From Roseovarius tolerans (GTDB taxonomy: Bacteria; Pseudomonadota; Alphaproteobacteria; Rhodobacterales; Rhodobacteraceae): a DNA stretch of 64,000 nt. Under the pieces are notes generated by a model. The model saw only the letters and a list, made by a program, of their open reading frames with translations, ran no database searches and was not told the origin of the DNA. Made by a program: the position numbers and the translations under genes. Each line of letters starts with the position of its first letter. Within the stretch, counting starts at the first letter, position 1. The stretch is taken from NCBI RefSeq assembly GCF_900109855.1, contig NZ_FOBO01000010.1, positions 62,001 through 126,000 of the forward strand, in the 5' to 3' direction. Below, one piece after another: positions 51,853 through 60,846 of the stretch.

Positions 51853-51929
51853 GCCGCCTTAGCTCAGTTGGTTAGAGCGCTGGATTGTGGATCCAGAGGT
51901 CCCCTGTTCAAGCCAGGGAGGCGGTACCA
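51853..51929 (+). tRNA. tRNA-His (GTG)
   Basis: Cloverleaf with acceptor GCCGCCT / AGGCGGT, D-arm GCTCAGTTGGTTAGAGC, anticodon stem CTGGA / TCCAG with loop TTGTGGA (anticodon GTG at 51887-51889), and a T-arm CCCTG-TTCAAGC-CAGGG. Discriminator A73 and encoded CCA end at 51929. The base before G1 is T, so the usual G-1 is not encoded, as known for many alphaproteobacteria. Confidence 0.95.
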
Positions 51930-51960
51930 TCCTCCCGACATCTCAATTGCGCTTTGCATG

Positions 51961-52311
51961 CTACTGCGTAACCGTCGACTCTTGGGGTAAGGTTGCTGGT
52001 TCGACGCGCCACTCGAACAGGTTGGCGACCGTGATCGCAACAAGCACGAGGACCACCAGACTGATCGCGAGAAGCCCCGGCACACGCGCCAGCCAGCGCT
52101 GCCAGCGATGGCGCAGTCGCTGTCCCATGGCCCAGATGAAGACACCCACAACCCCGGCGCCCAACTGATATTGCACAAAGGCCGTCAGCCGGTTCATCCC
52201 GCGCGTGAAGCCGAAATCGGTCGGGGCCGTGAAGTAAGGCACGAGGACCGATGCCGCATAGAGCGCGGCCCAGATGCCGGAGAGCAGGACAAGCCAATGT
52301 GTGCGGGTCAT
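51961..52311 (-). CDS. hypothetical three-helix membrane protein
   Basis: 116 aa from MTRTHWLVLLSGIWAALYAA. Hydrophobic helices lie at about residues 5-27, 44-66 and 76-98. The linker FGFTRGMNRLTAFVQYQLGA is distinctive, suggesting a conserved family, but it is not one that can be named here. It lies 10 bp downstream of the DUF6476 gene and is probably in the same operon. Confidence 0.6.
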   Translation of the reverse strand: MTRTHWLVLLSGIWAALYAASVLVPYFTAPTDFGFTRGMNRLTAFVQYQLGAGVVGVFIWAMGQRLRHRWQRWLARVPGLLAISLVVLVLVAITVANLFEWRVEPATLPQESTVTQ

Positions 52312-52321
52312 GAAGGGCACG

Positions 52322-52627
52322 CTACTCGATCGCGATGCTTTGCCGCAACGCGCCGCTGGTGCGATCATAGATAAGGATGCGTTCGTCGCCCGTCACCACG
52401 GCGATCCAGTCACCGCCAAAGGTGACCGCCTCGGCGCGCGCGCCTTCAGGCAGGGTGATGCTGTCAGGCAAGGTGAGAGGTGGCGTGCGCTCGTCGCCCG
52501 AGAAGCGGATGACAAGCAGGGCGACGATGACTACAACGCCGACAATCATCGTGGCGGTCAGCACCGTGACCAGCCGCGCGAGGAATTTCAATGTCGCCGG
52601 GCTGACCGGCGGGGGGCTATCATCCAT
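52322..52627 (-). CDS. DUF6476 family membrane protein
   Basis: 101 aa. One membrane helix at about residues 15-42 ([20 protein letters not shown]) is followed by a small beta domain with [20 protein letters not shown] and [17 protein letters not shown]. This is DUF6476, found divergent from rluD in Rhodobacterales. The ATG here shares the CATG tetramer with the rluD start on the other strand. Confidence 0.8.
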   Translation of the reverse strand: MDDSPPPVSPATLKFLARLVTVLTATMIVGVVVIVALLVIRFSGDERTPPLTLPDSITLPEGARAEAVTFGGDWIAVVTGDERILIYDRTSGALRQSIAIE

Positions 52628-53657
52628 GGGGCAAGACCCGCTTTCATTCCGGATCGGGGACGATCCGCCTGCGCGCCTTGATAAAGCGCTTGTCCGCGAT
52701 GTGCCAGAGGTGGCGGCGCTGTCGCGTACCCGGCTGGTGCGGCTGCTCGATACGGGGGCTGTGCGGGTCAACGGCACGGTGGTCGTTGAGGCCAAGGCGC
52801 GCGTGGCAGCAGGTGACCTGATCGAGATCGACGTGCCGGACGCGCGCGAGAGCCATATCGCGGCAGAGGACATCGCGCTTGCCGTGGTCTACGAGGATGA
52901 TGAGTTGATCGTCGTCGACAAGCCTGCTGGCATGGTCGTGCATCCCGCCCCCGGCAGCCCGGCAGGCACTTTGGTCAACGCGCTGCTGCATCATTGCGGC
53001 GACACGCTTTCGGGTGTGGGCGGCGCGCGGCGGCCCGGCATTGTCCACCGCATCGACAAGGATACCAGCGGCCTGCTGGTGGTGGCCAAGTCCGACGCCG
53101 CGCATCAGGGGCTGGCCGCACAGTTCGAGGCCCATAGCGCCGAGCGCGCCTACATGGCCGTGGTCCACGGCGTACCCGAGGCCAGCGATCCGCGCCTGCG
53201 AGGCCTGCGCGGAGCGTCGTTCGAGCCCGGCAATGTCCTGCGCATCGCCACCAGCCTCGCACGCCACAAGACCGACCGGCAGCGTCAGGCGGTGACGTTC
53301 GAGGGGGGGCGTCATGCGGTGACGCGCGCGCGGGTGCTGGAGCGGTTCGGCCATCCCCCGGCGGCGGCGCTTCTGGAATGCCGGTTGGAGACCGGGCGCA
53401 CCCATCAGATCCGGGTGCATCTGGCGCATGTCGGTCATGGGCTGATCGGAGATCCGGTCTATGGCGGGCGGCGCAAGCTGTCGCAAAAGGCGCTTTCGCC
53501 GCGCGCCATCGAGGCTGCGCAGGGATTTGCCCGGCAGGCGCTGCACGCCGCCGTTCTGGGTTTTGACCACCCGCTGACAGGTGAGGCATTGCGCTTCGAG
53601 GCCCCGCTGCCCGCCGATATGGCAACCCTGATCACGGCACTTCGAGGCGAGGTGTGA
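52626..53657 (+). CDS. rluD: RluA-family pseudouridine synthase
   Basis: 343 aa. An N-terminal S4-like domain ([28 protein letters not shown]) precedes the catalytic domain with the Asp in [40 protein letters not shown] and GDPVYGG complete the RluA signature. It isomerises uridines in 23S rRNA (RluD type: 1911, 1915, 1917). The ATG overlaps the divergent DUF6476 start codon, so little or no separate 5' region exists. rpoH follows in the same direction. Confidence 0.9.
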   Translation: MGQDPLSFRIGDDPPARLDKALVRDVPEVAALSRTRLVRLLDTGAVRVNGTVVVEAKARVAAGDLIEIDVPDARESHIAAEDIALAVVYEDDELIVVDKPAGMVVHPAPGSPAGTLVNALLHHCGDTLSGVGGARRPGIVHRIDKDTSGLLVVAKSDAAHQGLAAQFEAHSAERAYMAVVHGVPEASDPRLRGLRGASFEPGNVLRIATSLARHKTDRQRQAVTFEGGRHAVTRARVLERFGHPPAAALLECRLETGRTHQIRVHLAHVGHGLIGDPVYGGRRKLSQKALSPRAIEAAQGFARQALHAAVLGFDHPLTGEALRFEAPLPADMATLITALRGEV

Positions 53658-53748
53658 CCGGGCGCAAGATCGCGTGAATTTCTGACATATTCAGAGCAAA
53701 GCGACGGAAAACTCTTACCTGAACGTTAATATCTTTGAGCTATGGCAT

Positions 53749-53777
53749 CTTGAAAGGATCGCCACGCGTTCCTAGGT
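53749..53777 (+). promoter_or_regulatory. possible sigma-32-type promoter of rpoH
   Basis: CTTGAAA (53749-53755) and CCTAGGT (53771-53777) with a 15-bp spacer. The -35 fits the heat-shock consensus well and the -10 only in part. It lies about 40 bp before the rpoH ATG, so autoregulation is possible. Confidence 0.35.
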
Positions 53778-53814
53778 CAATGTTAACGAGCTAAACATCA
53801 GGAGGGACAACAGC

Positions 53815-54711
53815 ATGGGCAATTACGCGAATCTGCCAGCGCCGACACCGGAAGGCGGATTGAATCGCTACATGCAGGAAATCCGCAAGTTTCCGCTGCT
53901 CGAGCCGGAAGAGGAATACATGCTGGCCAAGCGGTGGGTCGAGGAACAGGACACCGAGGCCGCGCACCGCATGGTCACCAGCCACTTACGTCTCGCGGCC
54001 AAGATTGCAATGGGCTATCGCGGCTACGGGTTGCCGCAGGCCGAGGTGATCTCGGAGGCCAATGTCGGCCTCATGCAGGCGGTCAAGCGGTTCGACCCGG
54101 AGCGCGGCTTTCGCCTCGCGACCTATGCGATGTGGTGGATCAGGGCCTCGATCCAGGAATATATCCTGCGCTCATGGAGCCTTGTGAAACTCGGCACCAC
54201 CTCGGCGCAGAAGAAGCTGTTCTTCAACCTGCGCAAGGCGAAGGCCCGCATCGGTGCGCTTGAGGATGGTGATCTGCGCCCCGAGGTCGTCAAGAAGATC
54301 GCCACCGACCTCGGCGTGACCGAGGACGAGGTGATCTCGATGAACCGGCGCATGGCCGGGTCAGACGCCTCGCTCAACGCCACTGTCGGCTCCGAAGGCG
54401 AAGGCACGATGCAATGGCAGGACTGGCTCGAGGATGAGGATGCCGATCAGGCCGGAGCCTATGAGGAGCAGGACGAACTCAAGGCGCGGCGCGAATTGCT
54501 GGGGCTGGCGATGGACGTTCTCAACGAGCGCGAGCGCGATATCCTCACGCAGCGCCGCCTGAACGAGCAGACCATCACGCTGGAGGATCTTAGCGCGCAA
54601 TATGATGTGAGCCGCGAGCGCATTCGCCAGATCGAGGTGCGTGCCTTTGAAAAGCTGCAAAAACGGATGCGCGATCTGGCACAGGAAAAAGGTATGCTGG
54701 CATCGGCCTGA
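53815..54711 (+). CDS. rpoH: RNA polymerase heat-shock sigma factor RpoH
   Basis: 298 aa. Region 2 holds EVISEANVGLMQAVKRFDPE and FRLATYAMWWIRASIQEYIL. The RpoH box QKKLFFNLRKAK, specific to heat-shock sigma factors, is present. Region 4 contains LNERERDILTQRRL and LSAQYDVSRERIRQIEVRAF. It directs core polymerase to heat-shock promoters. The AGGAGG site is at 53801-53806. The 157-bp gap after rluD gives room for its own promoters. Confidence 0.96.
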   Translation: MGNYANLPAPTPEGGLNRYMQEIRKFPLLEPEEEYMLAKRWVEEQDTEAAHRMVTSHLRLAAKIAMGYRGYGLPQAEVISEANVGLMQAVKRFDPERGFRLATYAMWWIRASIQEYILRSWSLVKLGTTSAQKKLFFNLRKAKARIGALEDGDLRPEVVKKIATDLGVTEDEVISMNRRMAGSDASLNATVGSEGEGTMQWQDWLEDEDADQAGAYEEQDELKARRELLGLAMDVLNERERDILTQRRLNEQTITLEDLSAQYDVSRERIRQIEVRAFEKLQKRMRDLAQEKGMLASA

Positions 54712-54767
54712 CCCCTTGGCGCGGGCGCTGACATCGCCTATCTCTCGCGCTCAGGTGAGGGTGGGTG

Positions 54768-55859
54768 ATGATGGCAACACGCGGGACTGGAACGACCTCT
54801 GCCGATCGGCTGGCCCGTCTTGGGCTGGCCGTCATCATCCTGACACTGCTGGCCGCCTGCGCGCCGCGTGTCACCGCAGAGCGTGCAGCAGCAAATCCAC
54901 AAGCCGACATCCAGCCGATTTTCGTGGCGACGGGTCGTGATCTCGACCGGACCGGGCCGATCTTCGGGCTGGAACGGCCCGAGGCCATGAACTATTTCCG
55001 CGCCGATATCTCTATCCCGCCGACCCATGAAACAGGGCGCATCGAATGGCCAGAGGGGCCGCCCGACGCGGCCACCGATTTCGTGGTCACCGGGACGCAG
55101 GTGCATGACGGGCCGCACGCGCTCATCCGCGACATGCGCGCACGCACGACGGGACGCGAGACGCTGCTCTTCGTGCATGGGTACAACAACACGCTCTCGG
55201 AGGCGATGTACCGGCTGGCACAGATCAGGGCCGATTTCAACGTGCCAATGCCGGGGCTGTTGTTCGCCTGGCCTTCTGCGGCCGATCCGCGTGGCTATAT
55301 CTACGACCGTGACAGCGTGCTATACGCGCGTGACGATCTCGAGAGGCTGCTGCGTGATCTGACGGCACGGCCGGGTGAGAAGGTCTTTATCCTCGCGCAT
55401 TCCATGGGGTCGCAACTGGTGATGGAGGTGCTGCGCCAGATTGCCCTGCGCGGCGACCGGCAGTTGCTCGACCGGATCAGCGGCGTGGTGCTGATGTCAC
55501 CTGATATCGACCCCGATCTCTTCGACCGGCAGGCCGAGGCCATCGGTAAGCTGCCGCAGCCATTCATGATTTTCATCACCAAGGCGGATCGCGCGCTTAC
55601 GCTGTCGGGCTTCATCACCGGCCGCAAGCCGCGACTTGGGGTGATCGACGATGCCGACAAGGTGCAGCGCGGCGATGTGCAGGTGGTCGATTTCTCGGAC
55701 CTGGCCGACGGCGAGGGCTTCAACCATTTCGTGCCGGTTACCTCGCCCGCCGCGATCCGCATGCTCAACGGCATCATTGCGCAGGCGGGCGGAGTCGGGG
55801 CCGCTTTCGTGCGCGACATGTCGCTCGCCCTGCCCGCCGCCACACATGTGGAACCCTGA
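54768..55859 (+). CDS. alpha/beta hydrolase lipoprotein (DUF900-like)
   Basis: 363 aa. The N-terminus has a basic region and a hydrophobic helix ending in the lipobox LLAAC, so it is a lipoprotein. The hydrolase fold shows LLFVHGYNNTLSEAMYRLAQ, the nucleophile elbow ILAHSMGSQLV, DIDPDLFDRQ and a late His in FNHFVPV. This matches the DUF900 esterase-like group. A GGTGAGGG site lies at 54754-54761. GTG 54765 is another possible start. Substrate unknown. Confidence 0.82.
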   Translation: MMATRGTGTTSADRLARLGLAVIILTLLAACAPRVTAERAAANPQADIQPIFVATGRDLDRTGPIFGLERPEAMNYFRADISIPPTHETGRIEWPEGPPDAATDFVVTGTQVHDGPHALIRDMRARTTGRETLLFVHGYNNTLSEAMYRLAQIRADFNVPMPGLLFAWPSAADPRGYIYDRDSVLYARDDLERLLRDLTARPGEKVFILAHSMGSQLVMEVLRQIALRGDRQLLDRISGVVLMSPDIDPDLFDRQAEAIGKLPQPFMIFITKADRALTLSGFITGRKPRLGVIDDADKVQRGDVQVVDFSDLADGEGFNHFVPVTSPAAIRMLNGIIAQAGGVGAAFVRDMSLALPAATHVEP

Positions 55860-55921
55860 GCCGGATTTGACGTCACCAGCCGCGCGGGCCTAGACTGGCC
55901 TGCGCAGGAAAGGAGATCCCG

Positions 55922-56191
55922 ATGGCCGGTGGATGGGCGCGCGATGGCGCGGTGAGCGAGCAGATCGAAGCCTCGATTTCGGACGAGTTGGCGCGGCTCA
56001 AGGCCCGGGCGCAGCCAAAGGGCGAGAGCCTGACCCATTGCGCCGACTGCGAGGAACCGATCCCCGAGGCCCGGCGCACTGCGATCCCCGGCGTGAAACT
56101 TTGCATCGACTGCGCGTCCGATCTGCAAGCGCAGAATCAGCCGCGCAGCGGCATCAACCGGCGCGGATCGAAGGACAGCCAGTTGAAGTGA
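55922..56191 (+). CDS. DksA/TraR-family C4 zinc-finger protein
   Basis: 89 aa. It has a short N-terminal helix (VSEQIEASISDELARLKARA), then the four-cysteine finger CADCEEPIPEARRTAIPGV and LCIDCASDLQ. This is much shorter than DksA (151 aa) and close to TraR size. Such proteins enter the polymerase secondary channel and alter initiation at certain promoters. The acidic DxxDxA tip of DksA is not obvious, so activity may differ. An AAGGAGA site is at 55910-55916. Confidence 0.88.
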   Translation: MAGGWARDGAVSEQIEASISDELARLKARAQPKGESLTHCADCEEPIPEARRTAIPGVKLCIDCASDLQAQNQPRSGINRRGSKDSQLK

Positions 56192-56200
56192 GGCCCGGCT

Positions 56201-56249
56201 GTATCGCGTCGGTATCGCGTCGGTATCACGTCGGTATTGCGTCGGTATG
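56201..56249. repeat. 11-bp tandem repeat, four copies
   Basis: Unit GTATCGCGTCG at 56201-56211 and 56212-56222 (identical), 56223-56233 (one change) and 56234-56244 (one change), then a partial GTAT. It lies just after the DksA-like stop. Confidence 0.9.
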
Positions 56250-56289
56250 GACTGCGAAGCCCGCCACATCGACGGGGCGCGGGGGTAAC

Positions 56290-56333
56290 GATTTCTTAAA
56301 AAGAAATCGGACCGGAATTTTTTGAAAATTCCG
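56290..56333. terminator. paired AT-rich hairpins between convergent genes
   Basis: Two perfect hairpins in series: GATTTCTT / AAGAAATC with an AAA loop (56290-56308) and CGGAATTTT / AAAATTCCG with a TTG loop (56313-56333). They lie between the DksA-like gene and the end of pepF and may end transcription from both sides, although their AT-rich stems are unlike the GC-rich terminators elsewhere here. Confidence 0.6.
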
Positions 56334-56362
56334 CCGCGCCCGGTCGGGGTGTGGCAGGGGTT

Positions 56363-58177
56363 TCAGTCCTCCATCGCCTCCAACTCGTCGATCATGTCGG
56401 AGATGATACCGAGGCCCTTATCCCAGAACGCCGGATCGCTCGCATCGAGACCGAAGGGCGCAAGCAGGTCCTTGTGGTGCTTGGAGCCACCCGCCTTGAG
56501 CATCTCGAAATACTTCTCCTGAAAGCCTTCGGGGTTCTCTTCGTAAACGGCATAAAGCGCGTTCACCAGCCCGTCGCCGAAGGCATAGGCGTAGACGTAA
56601 AACGGCGAATGCACGAAATGCGGGATATAGGCCCAGAACGTCTCATAGCCGTCCATGAAATCAAACGCCGGCCCAAGGCTTTCCGCCTGCACGCTCATCC
56701 ACAGCGCGTTGATGTCGTCAGGCGTCAACTCGCCTTCGCGGCGGGCGTCGTGCAGCTTGCATTCGAAATCGTAAAACGCGATTTGCCGGACGACAGTGTT
56801 GATCATGTCCTCGACCTTGCCCGCGAGCAGTACCTTGCGCTCGGCCTTGTCCTTGGCCCCGTCGAGCATCCGGCGGAAGGTCAGCATCTCGCCGAAGACA
56901 GAGGCCGTCTCCGCCAGCGTCAGCGGCGTTGAGGACAAAAGCTCGCCCTGCTCTGCCGCCAGCACCTGATGCACGCCGTGGCCCAACTCATGCGCCAGCG
57001 TCATCACGTCGCGCGGTTTGCCGAGATAGTTGAGCATCACGTAGGGATGCACATCCGTCACGGTGGGATGGGCAAACGCCCCCGGTGCCTTGCCCTGCTT
57101 CACGCCCGCGTCGATCCAGCCCTTCTCGAAAAACGGCTGCGCCAGATCGGCCATGCGCGGGTCGAACGCGCCATAGGCGTTCATCACCGTGGCGCGGGCG
57201 TCGTCCCAGTCGACGATGCGGGTTTCCTCCATCGGCAGCGGTGCGTTGCGGTCCCAGACCTGCATGCGCTCCAGCCCCAGCCATTTGCGCTTGAGCTCGT
57301 AATAGCGGTGCGAAAGTTTGGGATAGGCCGCGACGACTGCGTCGCGCAGCGCCTCGACCACTTCCGCCTCCACATCGTTGCTCAGGTGCCGCCCGGTCTG
57401 GGGCGTGGGCATCTTGCGCCAGCGGTCGATCACCTCTTTTTCCTTGGCGGCGGTGTTGTGGACGCGGGAGAAGGTGCGGATATTCTCGCCGAACACCCGC
57501 GCCAGTTCGCGCGCGGCGGCCTCGCGCTGATCGCGGTCCTGCTCGGTCAGCAGGTTGAGCGTGCCTTCGATGCCCATCTCCTCACCGTCCACGGTGAAGG
57601 TGAGCCCGGCGATGGTCTCGTCAAAAAGCCGCTCCCATGCGTCGCCCACGACGCCCAGATCGTGCAGGAATTTCTCAAGCTCATCCGAGAGCTGGTGCGG
57701 TTTCATCGCGCGGATGCGGCGGATGACGGGGGCGTAGCGGGCGAGATCGGCGTTCTCGGCATACATCGCCTTGAGCGCGCCCTCATCCAGCCGGTTCAGT
57801 TCCAGCGAGAAAAAGACCAGCGGCGTGGTGAAATTCGTGACCTTCTCCTGACAGTCGGAGAGGAATTTCGCCCGCCCGCCATCGGTGGTCAGCTGGTAAT
57901 AACGCAGCCCGGCAAAGGACATGATCCGCCCTGCCGTCCGGCTGATCGCCTCGTCGCGGTGCAGGCAGTCGAGCAGCCCGGCGGCGTCGAGCGTGTCGAG
58001 CTTGCCCTCATAATCAGCGGCGAACTCGGCGCAGACGGTTTGCAGCCAGTCGAGGTCGCGTTGCAGTTCCGGCGCGTCCTCGCCCGCGTAGAGATCGCTC
58101 AGATCCCATTCCGGCAGATCGCCGAGGTTCTTGTCGCCGGAGGGGGCATTGGCATCGCGGAGGACGGTGTCGGTCAT
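56363..58177 (-). CDS. pepF: oligoendopeptidase F (M3 family)
   Basis: 604 aa. The zinc site LAHELGHGVHQVLA with the downstream Glu in LAETASVFGEML is complete. The helical M3 body includes PQTGRHLSNDVEAEVVEALR and GAFAHPTVTDVHPYVMLNYL. It is close to the usual 600 residues. It cleaves short peptides in the cytosol. An AAGGAG site precedes ATG 58177. Confidence 0.93.
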   Translation of the reverse strand: MTDTVLRDANAPSGDKNLGDLPEWDLSDLYAGEDAPELQRDLDWLQTVCAEFAADYEGKLDTLDAAGLLDCLHRDEAISRTAGRIMSFAGLRYYQLTTDGGRAKFLSDCQEKVTNFTTPLVFFSLELNRLDEGALKAMYAENADLARYAPVIRRIRAMKPHQLSDELEKFLHDLGVVGDAWERLFDETIAGLTFTVDGEEMGIEGTLNLLTEQDRDQREAAARELARVFGENIRTFSRVHNTAAKEKEVIDRWRKMPTPQTGRHLSNDVEAEVVEALRDAVVAAYPKLSHRYYELKRKWLGLERMQVWDRNAPLPMEETRIVDWDDARATVMNAYGAFDPRMADLAQPFFEKGWIDAGVKQGKAPGAFAHPTVTDVHPYVMLNYLGKPRDVMTLAHELGHGVHQVLAAEQGELLSSTPLTLAETASVFGEMLTFRRMLDGAKDKAERKVLLAGKVEDMINTVVRQIAFYDFECKLHDARREGELTPDDINALWMSVQAESLGPAFDFMDGYETFWAYIPHFVHSPFYVYAYAFGDGLVNALYAVYEENPEGFQEKYFEMLKAGGSKHHKDLLAPFGLDASDPAFWDKGLGIISDMIDELEAMED

Positions 58178-58322
58178 GGGACGCTCCTTAGTATCGGTTT
58201 TGCGCAGAGGTAGCGCGCAGGGCGGGCGAAGTATATGCGCGAGAGCCGGGTCGATCTAAAAAAATCTGTTCCGGATCTTGCGAATCCCCTTATCCTTATC
58301 CCTCTAGGGGGAGGATTTGAAC

Positions 58323-59252
58323 ATGTCTGAGATTTTGAAAAACCCGGTCGTGACCGGTGTGGGCGGCGGGATTGCCGGGCTTTTGGTGGGCTCGTTGTTG
58401 TCGCTCTCGACCATCGAGAGCAAGGTCGGCAGCAGCATGGGCCGCGCGATGGAGGATCTGTCGGCGGTGGTGCAGGGCGACGATGCGGCGCTGTCGGGGG
58501 TGAGTGAGCGGCTGGCCGCGCTGGAAGCGAGCATGTCCGGCAATGCCGAGGCTGTGGCCGGTCTGGGGGCGCAGGTGGCGGGTGATTTCGGTGAGCGGAT
58601 TGCGGCTCTTGAGGCGCGGATCGACACGGTGGCCCAGGATCTTGGCAGCCAGATTTCACAAACGGCGGCAGCGCAGGCCGAGGCGGTGCGCGGCGCGTTG
58701 GAGGCGCAGCCTGCTGCCGCCCCAGCGCCCGAGGCCGAAGCGGCGGCGGTGAGCGCGCCGCAGGCGGAGACGCCCGAGGGATTGGCGATGCTGCCCGAGG
58801 CGCGCGGGGTTGGAGAGACCTTCGTGCTGGCCGGTGGCGCGGTGCGTGCCTTCGTGCAGCGTGCGGATGCCGAAGCTGGGACGGTGCTCTTGTCGGTGAA
58901 TGGCGGCACGGCGCAGTTGTCGCCGGGTGAGGCGATCACCGTGCGCCATGACGCCGGGGCCTGTCGGCTGGCGCTGAGCGAGGTCGGCGCAGACGGCGTG
59001 CGGATCAGTTCGGATTGCGACATGCCTGCCGGTGATGGCGCGGCCTATGGCCCTGGCGAAATGGCGAGCTTGGGCGACGGGCAGTTGCGGGTCTTCGTCT
59101 CGGGCATTCTGGGCGACGCGGCGCGGCTGGCCATCAACGGGCTGGCGATGCAGAGCCTGCGCGTCGGCGAGAGCCATGCGGTGGAGAATTGCACGGTCAG
59201 CGTGACCGGCATTCGGGGCAATCGGGTGCTGCTGGACGGCGGGTGTTCCTGA
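58323..59252 (+). CDS. hypothetical coiled-coil envelope protein
   Basis: 309 aa. It begins MSEILKNPVVTGVGGGIAGL with a hydrophobic, glycine-zipper-like segment (residues 9-27), then a coiled coil at about 50-125 (SERLAALEASMSGNAEAVAG type), an Ala/Pro/Glu-rich linker to about 165, and a C-terminal beta domain with four cysteines (ACRLALSEV, SSDCDMPAG, VENCTVSVTG, LLDGGCS), which may form disulfides. A GGGGAGG site is at 58307-58313. It is probably an inner-membrane-anchored periplasmic protein; no named family is recognised. Confidence 0.7.
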   Translation: MSEILKNPVVTGVGGGIAGLLVGSLLSLSTIESKVGSSMGRAMEDLSAVVQGDDAALSGVSERLAALEASMSGNAEAVAGLGAQVAGDFGERIAALEARIDTVAQDLGSQISQTAAAQAEAVRGALEAQPAAAPAPEAEAAAVSAPQAETPEGLAMLPEARGVGETFVLAGGAVRAFVQRADAEAGTVLLSVNGGTAQLSPGEAITVRHDAGACRLALSEVGADGVRISSDCDMPAGDGAAYGPGEMASLGDGQLRVFVSGILGDAARLAINGLAMQSLRVGESHAVENCTVSVTGIRGNRVLLDGGCS

Positions 59253-59253
59253 G

Positions 59254-60846
59254 CTAGCCGTATTGCGCCAGCATGGCGCGCAGGTCGGTCAGGGTGTTGG
59301 CCTCATGGGTCGGCTTGTCCTGCCGCCAGCGGGCCATGCGGGGAAAGCGTAATGCAACGCCGGATTTGTGGCGCGAGCTGGCCTGAATGCCTTCGAAGGC
59401 GAGCTCGAACACATGTTCGGGGCGAACCTGCCGGACGGGGCCGAAGCGCTCGGTCGTGTTCTTGCGGACCCAGGCGGTGATCTGGCGGAACTCGGCATCG
59501 GTGAGGCCGGAATAGGCCTTGGTGAAGGGCACGAGTGTGTCACCGTCCCAGACCGCGAAGGTGAAATCGGTGAAGAGGTTGGCCCGGCGCCCGTGGCCCT
59601 GCTGCGCGTAGATCATAACCGCGTCGAGGGTCAGCGGGTCGAGTTTCCATTTCCACCAATCGCCCTTTTTGCGGCCCGCGTGATAGGGGCCGCTGCGGCG
59701 CTTGAGCATCAGCCCCTCGGCGCGGTGGGCGCGGGCGGTGGCGCGGATGGTTTCCAGATCGTCCCATGTGGTGAAGGGGATCGTCGGTGAGGGGCGCAGG
59801 GGGGTGTCGTCAGGCAGATCGGTGATCAGCCGGTCGAGCCGCGCGCGGCGTTCGGCGAAGGGGGTGTCGCGCAGGTCGCGGCCGCCCTGTTCCAAGAGGT
59901 CATAGGCCATCAGGATCACCGGGGCCTCGGTCAGCAGTTTCTTGGGCACGGTTTTTCGCGTGATCCGCTTTTGCAGCGCGGTGAAGGGCAAGGGGGCGTC
60001 GCCGTCATGGGCCAGCAATTCGCCGTCGATCACCGTGCCGTCGGGCAGGAGGTCGCACAGGGGGGCAAGTTCGGGGAAGCGGTCGGTCATCAGTTCCTCG
60101 CCGCGCGACCAGATGAAGACCTGCCCGCCGCGTGCGATCACCTGGCCGCGGATGCCGTCCCATTTCCATTCCGCGAGCCAGTCGGCAGGCGGCCCAAGGC
60201 TTTCGGGTCCGTCCTCCAGCCCGTAGGCGAGGCAGAAAGGATAGGGGCGCGAGAGGGTGTCGGTCGGGTCGTGGCTCTCGATCAGGTCGGCCCATGTGGT
60301 GCTGTCGGGGGTCCAGTCCCCCATCAGGCGGTGGGCGATTTCAGCCTCATCGCGGCTTAATGCCTGAGCGAGCGCGCGGGTCATGAGCTTGCGGCTGATG
60401 CCGACGCGGAAGCCGCCGGTCAGCAGCTTGTTGAAGACCAGCCGTTCCAGCGGCGTCAGCCCCTCCCATGCCGCCAGCACCTGCTCTTTGCGCGTCTCGT
60501 CCTCGGCGTCTTTCAAGGCGCGCAGGTGGTCGATCCACGCGGCAAGGCTGGCGTCGTGGCTGATGCTGGGCGGTGGCAGCACAAGGGCGATGGTTTCGGC
60601 CAGATCGCCGACGATGGGATAGCTTTCCTCGAACAGCCAGAGCGGGATGCCTGCGCGCTCGGCGGCCCATTCCCGCAGCCGCGTGGTGGTGATCGCGCGT
60701 TTCGGGCGGCGGCCGGAGAAGAGCGCGATGGTCCAGAGGCGGTCGGGTTCGGGGGCGCTACGGAAATACTCGGCCAGCGCCGCCACCTTGGTGTTGGTGC
60801 GCGTAGTTTGGTCGAGCGTGGCGAAGAGCGCGGCGAACTGCTTCAT
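59254..60846 (-). CDS. ATP-dependent DNA ligase
   Basis: 530 aa. The nucleotidyltransferase lysine sits in WLAEWKWDGIRGQVIARGG (K-x-D-G). Other ligase motifs are DGELLAHDGD, EGLMLKRRSGPYHAGRKKGD and WWKWKLDPLTLDAVM. A helical DNA-binding domain forms the N-terminus and an OB fold the C-terminus. This is the LigB/LigC-type bacterial ligase of the Lhr-associated repair group rather than the LigD type. It overlaps the exonuclease gene upstream by ATGA. Confidence 0.93.
   Translation of the reverse strand: MKQFAALFATLDQTTRTNTKVAALAEYFRSAPEPDRLWTIALFSGRRPKRAITTTRLREWAAERAGIPLWLFEESYPIVGDLAETIALVLPPPSISHDASLAAWIDHLRALKDAEDETRKEQVLAAWEGLTPLERLVFNKLLTGGFRVGISRKLMTRALAQALSRDEAEIAHRLMGDWTPDSTTWADLIESHDPTDTLSRPYPFCLAYGLEDGPESLGPPADWLAEWKWDGIRGQVIARGGQVFIWSRGEELMTDRFPELAPLCDLLPDGTVIDGELLAHDGDAPLPFTALQKRITRKTVPKKLLTEAPVILMAYDLLEQGGRDLRDTPFAERRARLDRLITDLPDDTPLRPSPTIPFTTWDDLETIRATARAHRAEGLMLKRRSGPYHAGRKKGDWWKWKLDPLTLDAVMIYAQQGHGRRANLFTDFTFAVWDGDTLVPFTKAYSGLTDAEFRQITAWVRKNTTERFGPVRQVRPEHVFELAFEGIQASSRHKSGVALRFPRMARWRQDKPTHEANTLTDLRAMLAQYG

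Noticed and set aside
51853..51929. tRNA-His as an integration site for a mobile element.
   Set aside because: No integrase, no repeat of the tRNA 3' end and ordinary conserved genes follow directly.
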